From Cyclina sinensis (taxonomy: Eukaryota; Mollusca; Bivalvia; Venerida; Veneridae), in the NCBI GenBank assembly GCA_012932295.1, contig JAAONU010000019.1:23135908-23199907 (forward strand): DNA of 64,000 nt, read 5' to 3'. The notes below the pieces were generated by a model. The model was not told the DNA's origin. It saw nothing but the letters and a program-made list of their open reading frames with translations, and searched no databases. Both the position numbers and the translations under genes were made by a program. The stretch's first letter is position 1; each line of letters starts with the position of its first letter. Below, piece by piece: positions 47,301 to 56,550 of this stretch.

Positions 47301-47878
47301 TCTCAGTGCGCCCACACCCCATCAGATAACGCTGATGTAAACAATAGACTGATGTAGGTTTTACAGCATCTTTTTCGCTTTTTGGGGGTTTTGTGGAACA
47401 GATTCAAACAGAATAGAGTATTTAAATATGTTTCCCAATGTGCAAATGTAAAATGACCGTTAATCAGTTGTAAAAAATAGGGATTTCACAAAATCCATTT
47501 TCCACCACTATTTTGGTGGTTTCTGGTTGAGAGTAAAGGCAGCATCCTGCCTGAAGTCGCATTATTGAGACTAAGCAAATTGCCTGAATCAAAAACTATC
47601 TGATAACCATCTTTGACGTAATACTTTTGTAGTGGACATCGTACTTGCTGCTGAGCTAGCTCTTTGACAACATGGTTAGAATGTCTGGAAAGTTTGTTAA
47701 GTTAAGCAATGTAATCTAAGTTTACTACTTGAATGGGTGTCTGAAACCAAAGTCATTGGCCAGGTTACTTTACTTCATAAAGACACTTGCATTCTTATGA
47801 AATAATATTTAATTCACTTCAGATGATACACCTATCTAAGCGTCTGGTATTTTTCGGAAGTGTTGCCGAGATGAACAT
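35138..47878 (-). CDS. INPP5K: Inositol polyphosphate 5-phosphatase, INPP5K-like
   Basis: Ten coding exons (47878-47832, 46653-46549, 46160-46067, 45190-45074, 42273-42166, 40594-40527, 40192-40081, 39752-39643, 39036-38886, 35824-35750) join in phase for 329 residues; a last exon starts at 35,324. All 5-phosphatase signatures are present: TWNVG (21-25), FQELD (52-56), GNKGGV (122-127), NTHLAAH (142-148), MGDLNCRL (185-192), IPAWCDRIL (259-267) and DHKPV (293-297). Layout and sequence are nearest INPP5K, a cytosolic/ER enzyme that removes the 5-phosphate of PI(4,5)P2 and PI(3,4,5)P3; the symbol rests on that likeness, and INPP5J is a close alternative. No SKICH domain is seen. Oddities: a transposon sits in the exon 4 donor, exon 10 repeats the DHKP motif, and the terminal frame is unresolved. 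Confidence 0.85.
35750..35824 (-). CDS. INPP5K: Phosphatase gene, exon 10 (second DHKP motif)
   Basis: Twenty-five codons, phase 0 at both ends, acceptor 'attattttag' and donor AAA|GTAAGT. It encodes LLHYKSRPSFKESDHKPMTG, then LFEFK. This parallels the end of exon 9 (KYYSPAYNKGDHKPVAASFD) almost residue for residue. Since it is symmetric it could be skipped without a frame change. Confidence 0.75.
37410..38680 (-). repeat. Dispersed bivalve repeat with internal tandem units (intron 9)
   Basis: It opens with 'gggccatgatggccctaaat' and 'cgctcacctgag' and closes near 'gctgcttaggtgagc'. Internal units of about 130-180 bp repeat phrases such as 'gaacaatcttggtaga', 'gggccttgtggtttc' and 'tatgtaaaac'. 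A related block in the opposite orientation lies at 55.2-56.6 kb. Confidence 0.7.
38886..39036 (-). CDS. INPP5K: Phosphatase gene, exon 9 (catalytic PAWCDRI and DHKPV)
   Basis: Acceptor tttacag, donor AAT|GTAAGT. Encodes SEKQRIPAWCDRILYKTHDD and ends GDHKPVAASFDIN. R258, W262, D264, R265, D293 and H294 match the catalytic/substrate-binding set; the usual Ser before DHKP is Gly here. Confidence 0.9.
39104..39180 (+). repeat. tRNA-like repeat in intron 8
   Basis: 'tggtggatcagtggttttg' resembles an A box and 'caagttcaattccc' a B box, at tRNA-like spacing. No cloverleaf can be completed, so it is a SINE remnant. Confidence 0.5.
39643..39752 (-). CDS. INPP5K: Phosphatase gene, exon 8
   Basis: Encodes LKQAQQEGLILVDFQEGPIN, then FKPTYKFDKDTDRYDT. 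F.EG.I.F.PTYKFD is a hallmark of 5-phosphatases. Acceptor tttaag, donor AG|GTAAAA, phase 2 into exon 9. Confidence 0.92.
40081..40192 (-). CDS. INPP5K: Phosphatase gene, exon 7
   Basis: Encodes YVFWMGDLNCRLENISREAV, then a helical KHIEANELDKLLKHDQ. D187 and N189 of GDLN are catalytic. Acceptor tatag, donor CAG|GTTAGT. Confidence 0.92.
40527..40594 (-). CDS. INPP5K: Phosphatase gene, exon 6
   Basis: Encodes DYNVVLSTQKFRDPDVENIL then DH. Acceptor tttacag, donor GA|GTAGGT, phase 2; the next exon's C completes Asp. Confidence 0.88.
41204..41716. repeat. 35-bp minisatellite, about 13 copies (intron 5)
   Basis: The unit contains 'gatgagtatggtgagcaatg' and 'aaacgtaacctgtaa'. Variant units recur in the same order (an 'aggtaacc' copy followed by a 'tatagtg' copy, twice), showing block duplication within the array. 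Two copies carry a 'tgttat' variant. Because 35 is not a multiple of three and no unit phase has a stop on the minus strand, long minus-strand ORFs appear in all frames; they are not genes. Confidence 0.93.
41837..42013 (+). repeat. SINE-like repeat in intron 5 (inverted partner of 47,571-47,746)
   Basis: About 177 bp, closely matching the reverse complement of 47,571-47,746. Shared runs include 'ttacattgcttaacttaaca' and 'tattacgtcaaagatggtta'. A 'caagttcgaagtccact' B-box-like stretch suggests tRNA ancestry. Confidence 0.9.
42166..42273 (-). CDS. INPP5K: Phosphatase gene, exon 5
   Basis: Thirty-six codons, phase 0 at both ends. Encodes GNKGGVSIRFDVGGVNVIIV, then NTHLAAHLEEMAERIE. Acceptor ttacag, donor GAG|GTTATC. 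Confidence 0.92.
43278..45070 (+). mobile_element. Decayed pogo-like (Tc1/mariner superfamily) element
   Basis: Terminal inverted repeats begin CCGTATATACTC(G/A)CTTATAA, with a TA duplication at 43,276-43,277 and 45,071-45,072. GCGTCTTATAAG motifs recur at least five times near the two ends. Twice (44,186-44,215 and 44,407-44,436) the plus strand encodes GVSEKMVRDW, the end of the N-terminal helix-turn-helix of pogo-type transposases, followed by a stop. No catalytic domain remains. It is inserted in the exon 4 donor of the phosphatase gene. Confidence 0.82.
44111..44552 (+). repeat. 221-bp tandem duplication inside the pogo-like element
   Basis: Two head-to-tail copies start at 44,111 and 44,332 ('tgactacctgctcaga'). 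Each contains one transposase HTH fragment. The copies differ at only a handful of positions. Confidence 0.93.
45071..45073 (-). other. Disrupted 5' splice site of phosphatase exon 4
   Basis: On the minus strand the exon ends TGGTGG at 45,074 and is followed by G (45,073), the TA target duplication (45,072-45,071) and then CCG of the element, so the donor reads GTACCG. The sequence across the element (minus strand, 43,277 down) is TAAGTGAG. The empty site is therefore GTAAGTGAG, a consensus donor. Confidence 0.88.
45074..45190 (-). CDS. INPP5K: Phosphatase gene, exon 4
   Basis: Encodes IKVVRMQAISLQVFVKRSLL, then a stretch ending SKAGLGGWW, which with exon 5 gives the family's G.(F/Y/W)WGNKGG. 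Acceptor ttttcag. The donor is disrupted by the pogo-like element. Confidence 0.88.
45405..45482 (-). repeat. tRNA-like SINE head with long variable arm (intron 3)
   Basis: On the minus strand 'gtggcctagtgggttagc' is A-box-like and 'gggtttgaatccgg' is a good B box. The spacer suits a class II tRNA ancestor. No paired acceptor stem. Confidence 0.6.
46067..46160 (-). CDS. INPP5K: Phosphatase gene, exon 3
   Basis: Encodes FQELDPTDKDMKDNQWTSRL, then TDDFGKLDYVR. QE of FQELD is the magnesium/catalytic glutamate. Acceptor attatag, donor AGG|GTAAGA. Confidence 0.9.
46549..46653 (-). CDS. INPP5K: Phosphatase gene, exon 2
   Basis: Encodes LFLCTWNVGAAGPPKDLTEL, then LDLKQQQLPDIYGI. TWNVG..PP.DL..LL resembles INPP5K and INPP5J. 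Acceptor ctgcag, donor GG|GTAACT. Confidence 0.92.
46913..46935. repeat. 11-bp-arm perfect palindrome (intron 1)
   Basis: tgcccaacaaa and tttgttgggca are separated by one base. Role unknown. Confidence 0.85.
47571..47746 (-). repeat. SINE-like repeat in intron 1 (inverted partner of 41,837-42,013)
   Basis: Reverse complement of the intron 5 copy with only scattered mismatches over about 175 bp. It ends about 85 bp from exon 1. Confidence 0.9.
47832..47878 (-). CDS. INPP5K: Phosphatase gene, exon 1 (start codon)
   Basis: ATG at 47,878-47,876 sits in a strong CCACCATG context. It encodes MFISATLPKNTRRLD, and its AG joins exon 2 to give RLFLCTWNV, matching the short N-terminus of INPP5K. The donor is AG|GTGTAT. 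Two longer overlapping frames upstream (to 48,054) end in stops before or at this donor and are taken as 5' UTR. Confidence 0.78.
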
Positions 47879-48463
47879 GGTGGAGTTTCTCCGACACCTT
47901 CTGTACTGACATTCTGAAGATTTTCGACAGACGCTCGAGACGTGGACCGGATCTTGTTGAGACTGTCTCGTAAATCAGAGAAATATAAAGCCTGTAAATT
48001 ATGACAATAATCAAAGTTTTGCAAAGATCGACAGCAAATTTGCGTTGCATGCACCTGACATGACAGAAATGTTTATAAAAATCTGAAAACTCTTGAAAAA
48101 TTGTATTTCCTGGATTGCTTTGTGTAAAACGTCATCAGTGTCTGAGAAAAATATTTCGACTGGATTTCGATCTTAAAGAAAAAATATAGTTTATATTTGG
48201 CTAAATAGTAAACCAGTCTAATAAAAAACTGATATCAAGGGAAATAAACAAGTAAACACAGAAAACAGACGCGGGAAGGCATCTTACTTTCACGGTTAGT
48301 AAAACGATTTTGTGAAATAAAGCATAATTTAAGTATGTTCAGTGTTAAAAATATTTAGTATTTTATCAGAATCTTAGTTCACAATAGCAGCACTGTTGCC
48401 TTAATAGAGTTCAATTGTATTCAGAGAAAGGTGTAGCCTTGTAGTGAATCTATAGAGTTACTT

Positions 48464-50812
48464 GGGTTACACTGAACACCGAAATCTACTTTGGACCGAA
48501 ATCTACCGAATTCTACTTTGCAGGACCGAAATCTACTCAGTTCAGCCAAGATATGGCATTATTTCTTAATGTTTGAGTATTTTATGATAGATTACATTAT
48601 AAACAACTTATATTTCAAATTTCAATTGAAAAGTTTACTTAGTAAAAAAGTTATATTAATAAATGTAAAAATTATTGAAATCGGTGAGCGTGAAAATATT
48701 ACATCGTGACAATCACTATAAAAAGGGTAGTTTTGAAGTACACAATGCAGATCCATGTAAAATTTATTAATAAAACTAACATATCAAGTAAATATAATTG
48801 TTCACGAAAACACTAAATGTAATATCCAGGCCACACCACGAGGAGAACCATGGCCCATTATTTTTTTTTAATTGAAAAAAAATCTACGGAAATGAACAAA
48901 AAATAAATTGAATTCAGATAAATAGATAAGGAATGAACCGGATTTCGATTATTTTTTACAGATTTAAAACATTAAACATCAAAGTGTACGAAATAACGAT
49001 ACGAAATGCTCAATACATCAAAAAGATAGAATGCCTAAAAAATAACTGTTATTATTGAAAGACATGAAGCTTTGCAAAAAGAAAAACATAAGAAATTGAT
49101 AAAACAAACATTGATTAAAACAATTTAAAGGTAAAAGCAATAGGAAAATACTTGTTAAGTTAAAAACAAATCAAAATACAAATGCTAAAAATATTAAATA
49201 TAATAAATGCAATATAAGGCATATAATGTAAAAAATCAGATTAAGAAATATAAGTACAATGTATGAATGAAAAACAGACTAAAAAAATTAACATTTTGAG
49301 CATATTGCCAAAATAAGTTTAGGACACATGTAATTATATGGAGATAAAAATTTGTAAAAGCATACATACATACACAGAAGATAAGTAAACTCAAAAAGCA
49401 ATTCCTAAAAAGTAATCTTGATCAATACACATAGTGGCCATCAAAACAGAGCAATAGTACATCAAATAAAAAGGCAGGATGGTAAATCTTTAAGAATTAA
49501 TTCGTTAAACGTTATAATGTATAATTCAGTTTTTATCGAATGTCAAGAAAAATAAATAATATATGTATATAACACTTGTTGTCTTCTAATACAGCGTATA
49601 TATTTTATTAACTTAATATCGGTCCTTACTGAAAAAGCACCAGAAGTGGCTTTCGCGTGCACTGTTGTCACGTGACTTAGACTTAGAACGTAAACCAGTA
49701 GGACACTTAGATAGCTTTTGTGTAATCATTAATTAAAATCATATTCAGCGAAATTGTTTTTAATACATTTTAATATGTATTTAACATATCAAATACTTTT
49801 TTGAGAATATTGTTCTACTTCAGCAGTATGAATTACAACGAAATTTGCACATTCGGCATGAACCCAGTTTTTTACAATTTGGGCAATGTATGCTGCCATT
49901 TAGACATTCTTTAAAACAAACAACACTAGGAAACTCCATGATTGCGATGAACTTATGCATATTGAGGGTTAGAAGATCGAATTTAAATACGTTTTTTGGA
50001 TATTACTCGCGATTTACGAGTAAATTAAAAAAAGGGTTTGCATCACGTCTTAATACATCAAAACAACTTTGAAAAGTTTGAAAAGAAGAAGGAAATTTTC
50101 AAATTATAAATATTTACCTACTCATCACTATCAAATTACAAAACTGTATGATAAAAGAAAACTAAACTGTAACACCAGCAGGTAAGATGCACGTGCAAAA
50201 CGCGGGACGTGGTGCATGGCGGCTTCAGTTTGCGAAAACATTATAATTTTGCTTATCGCAATGTTCCTTTTTAAATGCATTTCTTTAATCATTGATTTCG
50301 TGACAATTTAATTTGATAGCTATAACTGTTCATTATAACGTAATTATTATTTGTTTAATGTACACATCACTGAATCCATTTTGGTTACAATTTGTCAATT
50401 TTATAAATACTTATAAATATCTTCATAAAATTTATAAATATGTTCATTAAAGACAAAATAAAACAGAACAAGCTCTTTTTCCATAAAATTTTATTTTCAA
50501 AATCAAACTTTACAACTGGATCTATGTAGTCGCCAGAATAAGTCGTTGTGATTTCCCATACATTCTTTTTTCTCACGCTCACTTAGACACCGCCTGTAAC
50601 ATAATAATATAAAATTGGTTCAAACTCTAAAAATACAAAACTTACAATATTGAAATTTTGAGTATATATTCATATATATTAACTAATTAATAATATCCAA
50701 AAAAAAGTAATAAATACTGCCATATCTTGGTTGTACTGAGTAGATTTCGGTCCTGCAAAGTAGAATTTGGTAGATTTCGGTCCAAAGTAGATTTCGGTGT
50801 TCAGTGTAACCG
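48464..50812. mobile_element. 2.35-kb non-autonomous MULE-like element
   Basis: Inverted repeats of about 105 bp (GGGTTACACTGAACACCGAA at the left; CGGTTACACTGAACACCGAA at the right) contain three spaced CCGAAATCTAC units. GAGTTACTT is duplicated at 48,455-48,463 and 50,813-50,821. A 9-bp duplication with long TIRs suggests the Mutator-like superfamily. The interior is very AT-rich, with no transposase. Confidence 0.85.
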
Positions 50813-50898
50813 GAGTTACTTCCCTTGAACTAATTAAGCAGCCTCAGTACCAACTGACTGCAGTGGTTATAATGTGCGATTAAAGAGCATCGTTTGTG

Positions 50899-51822
50899 CC
50901 ACAGGTGTTTGGAACATACCTATGATAGTATTTAGCAGTGCCTAGTCATTCCTGGACATACATTCTCCTCATTTGCAATAATATAGATTAAAAATATAAA
51001 AGGTAAGTAAGTCCTAGACGGGGCATTTACGAAGCCTTCACTTTTAAGTTTTCTCCCTTAATGTAATCTAAATATTTCGCGATAAATCAAACGGGGACCA
51101 GTAGCAGGGTCATTTATCTTCACGAACATCCCATACACTATGTACTGCAATTAAGCATCGAGGCACAGAAACGGGAAGTTTCAAGATTTCATTGCCGAAA
51201 CGCTTACTCGGAACAGTAGACGTTAATCGAATGTCTGATATTTCGCCTTTTATTGCAAAAGTCTATGATAAACAGCTTAGTTTTCACGGAAAATGCAGTG
51301 TCATTCGATAAGTCTACTTAAAACAAAGTCATATGTATCCATTTACATTTACAATACCTTTTCACAAGTATATAATCAGTTTAATTCTTCACTCAACTAC
51401 CTTATCTTTTTTCGCATCGGCCATTACATTTTACAACTGCGAAATTTGAAACGGATCATTTCATTGGACGATGGATACACACCTCCGGTTAAATTAACGT
51501 CTACTGTTCCGAGTAAGCGTTTTGGCTGAAAAACTTTGAAACTTTCGGCTGCTGTGGCTTTATTCTTGATGCCAGTGTATAATGTATGGCATATTTGTGA
51601 ACGTAAATGATCCTTCTACCGATCGCCTCCAAGTTTTTTTACAAATACTGAGTATGAAGTAGGGGAGAGAACATAGAAGTGAGGGCTTCGTAAATGCCCG
51701 GTTTCAAGACTTATTTACCTTTTCTATTTTCAGTGTATATATACAATATTAAGGGTGGAAACTTGTATAGGAATGACAAGATACTCCTTATATAATCCTA
51801 GGTATGTGCCAAACACCTGTGG
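50899..51822. mobile_element. 924-bp foldback element with long imperfect arms
   Basis: The arms run for about 330 bp each (50,899 to about 51,230 and about 51,490 to 51,822). Both start CCACAGGTGTTTGG. The innermost part is best kept: cgcttactcggaacagtaga in one arm and its complement in the other. TTTGTG is duplicated at 50,893-50,898 and 51,823-51,828. There is no credible ORF. It ends 100 bp before the leishmanolysin ATG. Confidence 0.87.
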
Positions 51823-51922
51823 TTTGTGCTGGACGTACATATTTCTGGAATTAATTTACAATTTAGAATACCTTTACAAACTTATCATTTTTACTTTAGT
51901 TTAACTATGTGAGAAGAAAAGT

Positions 51923-53653
51923 TTGAAAATGGAATTCTATCACTTTCCTGTTTTATTGCTTTTCTTTCAAAGTTTTGTGGTTCACTTTGGGCCAGAGCCA
52001 GTTTGTGCAATTAACAGAAACAATTACAGGCAGCTACGAATTTTTCCATATTATCATAATATTAATTATGAATTAACAGACCACGAAGAACAAATTTTGA
52101 AGGATACTGTTTATAATGTTATTTTGTATGTTAGAAAAATCTTGTCAGTCGTACCTGTTAAGGGACATTTAGTATTAGAAAGAAATGCTTGTAAAAGTTC
52201 TTGGACATCTGGAAGAAACAAAGGGAAATGTGCAGCAATAAAAAAAGACTATGCAGGAGAATTTTGTCTGGATAATTTTATGATACCAGATGAGCATTTA
52301 GAGGCATTTTATACATGGACTAATCAACCTTTGCCTGAGAGAACTTGGTATGCAGATGGGAATGGGTTGATAAATACTGACTTTGTTTTATATGTTCAGG
52401 CTTCAACAACAAAGTCCTGCCTGTCAAACTTTGCTCCAGCGTTGTCTGAAAACGTGTTGATTGCTTATGCATCTTACTGTAAGCTTGGTAAAAATGATCG
52501 TCCGATAGCAGGATACATAAATTTCTGCCCTACAGAATTTGTGAAGTATAAAAAGGATAGGAATAAACTGATATTATTCACCTTGCATGAAGTATTTCAT
52601 GCTCTTGGATTTTCCAAGGATTTAATTTTAAATTTTCGTGACTTTCGACAAACATTTCAAGATGAGTTTGAACTACCGCGTTACAGTTTTCCAGTTTTAC
52701 GTGAAAACAATGGAACATATAAACTTCTTACTCCAACAGTTACATCTCAGATGCTACATCACTTTGGCTGTCAGGAGGGTCACAGAAGTCTGCCTGAAGG
52801 TGCACCATTAGTTACACGGGAAGGAGTCCTTCAGTCACATTTTGACAGAAGTGTATTTCCAGGTTCTATAATGTTATCAAAAATAGGTCAGCCAGATTAC
52901 ACATTCTTAGATCCACTTACACTGGCTGTTTTTCAAGACACTGGTTGGTATAAGGTGAACTTTTCTAATGGAGATAATTATTTATGGGGGAAAAATAAAG
53001 GAATTGGTTTTTTGCAGAGTTTACTTTTAAAGAAAACTCCAGAGTACAAAAAACAGCTATGTTCTAAAAGCTTCAGTTCAGGATGTAATTATTTGCAAAC
53101 TGAAATTATTAACTGTAAAGATAGTTATTTATTTTCTACCTCAGTTACCGAAGAGAAATCCATCCAAGACTGTAGGTATAATTTCTCAGGAAGATTTTAT
53201 GAACCTTCAACTTCAAGTTCAGATTTTGGGAGATGTGTTTTATATGAGGAGAATTTTGTGGTGACAGGAAGATGTGTGTCTGTCAGATGTTCTGTTGGAA
53301 ATGTTTAGATTAAGCTGAGAAGCACAGATGCAAACTGGATCAAATGTGTGTCCGGTGAAAAAGTTGAAGACATTGTAAATTCTGGTTATATCACTTGTCC
53401 TATTGATGAAGAAACTTTCTGTTACAGGAGAGAACTGCCTTTATATTTGCAAGACTTAGTTACTCTTGAAGCAACAACTGTTGTTGAAAGACCAAGGGCG
53501 ACATATCCTGCGACTGAAAGTAATATGTACAGTGTAGAACGTATAACAAATGGCCGTTCTGTGAATATAGCATGGTCATTTCATTGCGGCGCAACAATCC
53601 TTTCAAGAACTATATATGTGCTTCTTGTATTCTGGATTATCTCATATTTGTGA
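51923..53653 (+). CDS. Leishmanolysin-like metallopeptidase (M8), intronless, with in-frame TAG
   Basis: One uninterrupted frame of 577 codons except for TAG at codon 462 (53,306-53,308). Residues 1 to about 30 are a signal peptide (FPVLLLFFQSFVV). The zinc site is HEVFH at 222-226 followed by ALGF; the third ligand is probably H306 in SHFDRS, and M317 in GSIM is the Met-turn of metzincins. Many cysteines follow, as in the C-terminal M8 domain. Downstream of TAG, the frame keeps the family's Cys pattern (WIKC, YITCP, EETFCY) and ends in a hydrophobic tail (TIYVLLVFWIISYL) like a GPI signal. Family members cleave proteins at the cell surface or outside it. Lack of introns suggests a retrocopy. 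The TAG may be a recent mutation, polymorphism, sequence error or readthrough site. Confidence 0.85.
53306..53308 (+). other. In-frame amber codon in the leishmanolysin-like ORF
   Basis: GTT TAG ATT AAG: the frame on both sides is conserved, and 115 further codons follow with family-type cysteines. The known strong readthrough contexts (CAATTA or CTA after the stop) are not present. Confidence 0.8.
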
Positions 53654-54480
53654 TACTGAAAAACAGAGTTTTATTGATAGAATTCAAAAAGAAATGATAA
53701 TGTGACATTTTTCTGGTTGTGAATGACAGAAGATTCAAGAAGAAATAGAATTGTAATGCAGACAGTGTACATGTATATCTGTAGAGACTTAATAGTAAAA
53801 GCTTGTATCATGCAGGCACTAAAACTGCACCATTTTTGTAGTAGTTTACTTTTGTAGTGTTTTTGTATAGAAACATTTTGAAAAAAAGGACAAGTTAGAC
53901 ATTCAGACATTCAAGTGATGTAACATTTTAGAAAAGTATTTTATTGACTCTTAGACTGTGATTTATATATTGTATTTACTGTTGTATTTTGTGAAGGGAA
54001 AAGAGTTTAAAAATTGATTAATTTTCCTTTAAAAGTTATCCATGACAGCTGTTCTGTAATAAGTAATTTTTATAGATTATTAGTAGTAAATAGTTATATA
54101 AAACTTATGTTGTTATATCAGTTAATTTATTCCAGATATTTATTCTACAGAAAGGACCTGACTATTTTATGATTGGTAGTATGAATGAATGAAACTCATT
54201 GAAACGAAATCATTTGGAAACTGCACTAAGGACTGTAGATAATTCTGTGAATTTCTCTGAATATTTGCATCTACCTATTCATGTTCCCTCATGTTCACAT
54301 GGTTTATACAAATGTAGTGGGCATACCAAAGAAAATTAGATATACTCACTGTATTTCTGCAGAGTTCTGTCTAAATTCTAAGGATTGAAGTTGCACCATG
54401 AATCAGAAAGATCCTTTAAAATAAAATACAGCCAAATCAAATTTTGTTGGGGGCAGTCTGACCAAGCCTTATAAAATATC
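53654..54480. other. Presumed 3' flank/UTR of the leishmanolysin-like gene
   Basis: AT-rich with no coding signal. An A-rich AATAAAA-type signal lies near 54,420. No poly(A) tract directly after the stop is obvious, so retrocopy origin is not confirmed by a tail. Confidence 0.35.
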
Positions 54481-54589
54481 ACCTACAGAATCTCCTACAA
54501 TGTTTAATCCATTACCATGTCTGTATTGACTATTATACCTTAACTTTGGGAAAATTTTATCGGCAAATTTCAGTGTTATCAGAAGTTTC

Positions 54590-54838
54590 ATTGTTATTAT
54601 CTCCAGTTTTCTTAACCCTGAACATGCTGAAATTTTGTAATGGATTTGCCCAGCTTTGACTTTGGAACAGTCCATTCAAAGTTTAAGGGATTTCAATATC
54701 AAAATACAAAAATGAAGCTATCAACAGTATAGAGCCTGGTCAGACTGCACGGATGTGCAGGCTGGCCTGGCTCTACAATGTATACTGGTGGCAAAGGCTA
54801 ATCGCTTTCGGTTCCAGCAGGTTAAGGGTTAAAATGAG
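54590..54838 (+). repeat. Dispersed SINE-like repeat, copy 3
   Basis: Contains 'aatggatttgcccagc', 'ggaacagtccattcaaa', 'tggtcagactgcacggatgt' and 'ggtggcaaaggcta', in the same order as the copy at 30.1 kb. Confidence 0.65.
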
Positions 54839-55234
54839 TTTTTATTAGGTGAACACATAATAAAGTATTGACAACAATTTATGCTGCTGTCAGCTGATTA
54901 TCTTGTCAGTTATTTTATTAAATCAACTTGATATTTTGCTACATTTGACAGGTATTTTTCAAGTAATATGTTGATTATGTTCTGTTTTCATCCTCCACTT
55001 AAAATCAAAGTTACAATAGGTTTTCTTTCTTGACAGAGGTTAAAGTTTGAACTTGACCTTGTTTGGTTTTGACCTTGACAGGCTTGCATTTTAGTTTGAC
55101 CTTTTTTAGTTGTTGACCTTATTATAAATCAAGGTTGGTGTCAGCTTGATCTTATTTTAATTTATTATTCAGTACATCAGAGAGCTTGGATGAGGGTATG
55201 AATCCTGTTTGGTTCAGAAATAGCACTAAGTTTG

Positions 55235-56550
55235 AAGTTTGTTCATTTTTTAGCATACCTGAGCACTTTGTGCTCAAGATGAGCTTTTGTGATCGCCCTG
55301 TGTCCATCGCGTGTAATTTCAACTTTTTACTTAAAACAACATCTCCTAAATCACTTGGTGAAAGAGAATAAAACTTTGCAGGAATGTTCCTTGCATGAAG
55401 CTTTACCAAAGTTTTTCAAAGAATTCCATTCCATGAAGAACTCTGGTTGCTATGGCAACAAGAATGAAAAACTGTAAAATCTTCTTGTCTAAAACTACTA
55501 AGCCCAAAGGTCTGAAATATGGTGTGTAGCATTGTCTAGTGGGCCTCTTCCAATTGTGTTTAAATAATGTCCCTGGGGTCACTATTGGCCCCGCCAGAGG
55601 GGTCACAAGTTGTACATAGCAATATCTAGAAGAAAATCTTTAAAAATCTTCCTGTCTGAAACCAAAAGAGTTTTAAAATTTGGCATGAAGCATTGTCTAG
55701 TGGACCTCTACCAAATTTGTTCATATAATGTTCCTGGGGTCACTATTGGCCCTGCACGAGGGGTCACCAGTTTTTCATAGCAAAATAAAAGAAAATCTTC
55801 TTGTCTGAAACCAGAAGGCCTAGATTTTTAAACTTTGACATGAATCATTGTCTAGTGGACCTTTACCAAGCAGATTATTAGATAATACTAAAGTAAAGGT
55901 CGTCAAGGCTAAAAATAGATTTATCTACTTTACCTCATAGAGCCTTCATTTATGGACCAATATCTTTGTTATTTCAACTTATTTGGTATTTAGGTTCCTT
56001 GTATGGACCTCTACTGGTAGGTGGGGGTTTGAGGTCACTGGGTCAGGGTCAAGGTCACCATAGCTAATACAGTGGAACTTCCAAAAACTGAACACCCATG
56101 GGACCGGCCAAAAAGTTTGGATTTTGGAAGTTTCTGGAATTCAGAAGTCCGAATGGTCTGGACAAGTACAGGTGCCAAACACCAGTGGTTCTTTATGATA
56201 GTGAATGCAGTCGAGCATTTGGAAGTAAAATTGCATTGATATAAGGAAAAATTGTCCAGCATTCAGAATTCGGAAGTTCGGGATTTCAATAGTATGATTT
56301 ACATAAAAAACAGAAGGAAAAATTGCGGGACCGATAAAATCGTTCAGTTTTCAGAAGTTTCGGGTTTTTAGAAGGTCCAGTTTTCAGAAATTCCACTGTA
56401 ATAGATATTTGTACTTTCTGTCATAGAGCCTTTATTTATTGACTTATTTTAGATATCTGGTTTGTGGGCACCTACAAATCTTAAATAAGAAAAATGAAAT
56501 ACTGCTTCTTATGTTCGCTTAACAGTGATCCAGGGCCGTCATGGCCCTCT
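55235..56550 (+). repeat. Dispersed bivalve repeat with internal tandem units
   Basis: It opens 'catacctgagcactttgtgc' and closes 'agggccgtcatggccct'. Units repeat 'gcattgtctagtgga', 'atgttcctggggtcac' and 'tcttcctgtctgaaacc'. This is the same family as 37.4-38.7 kb in the other orientation. Overlapping short ORFs are by-products. Confidence 0.7.
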
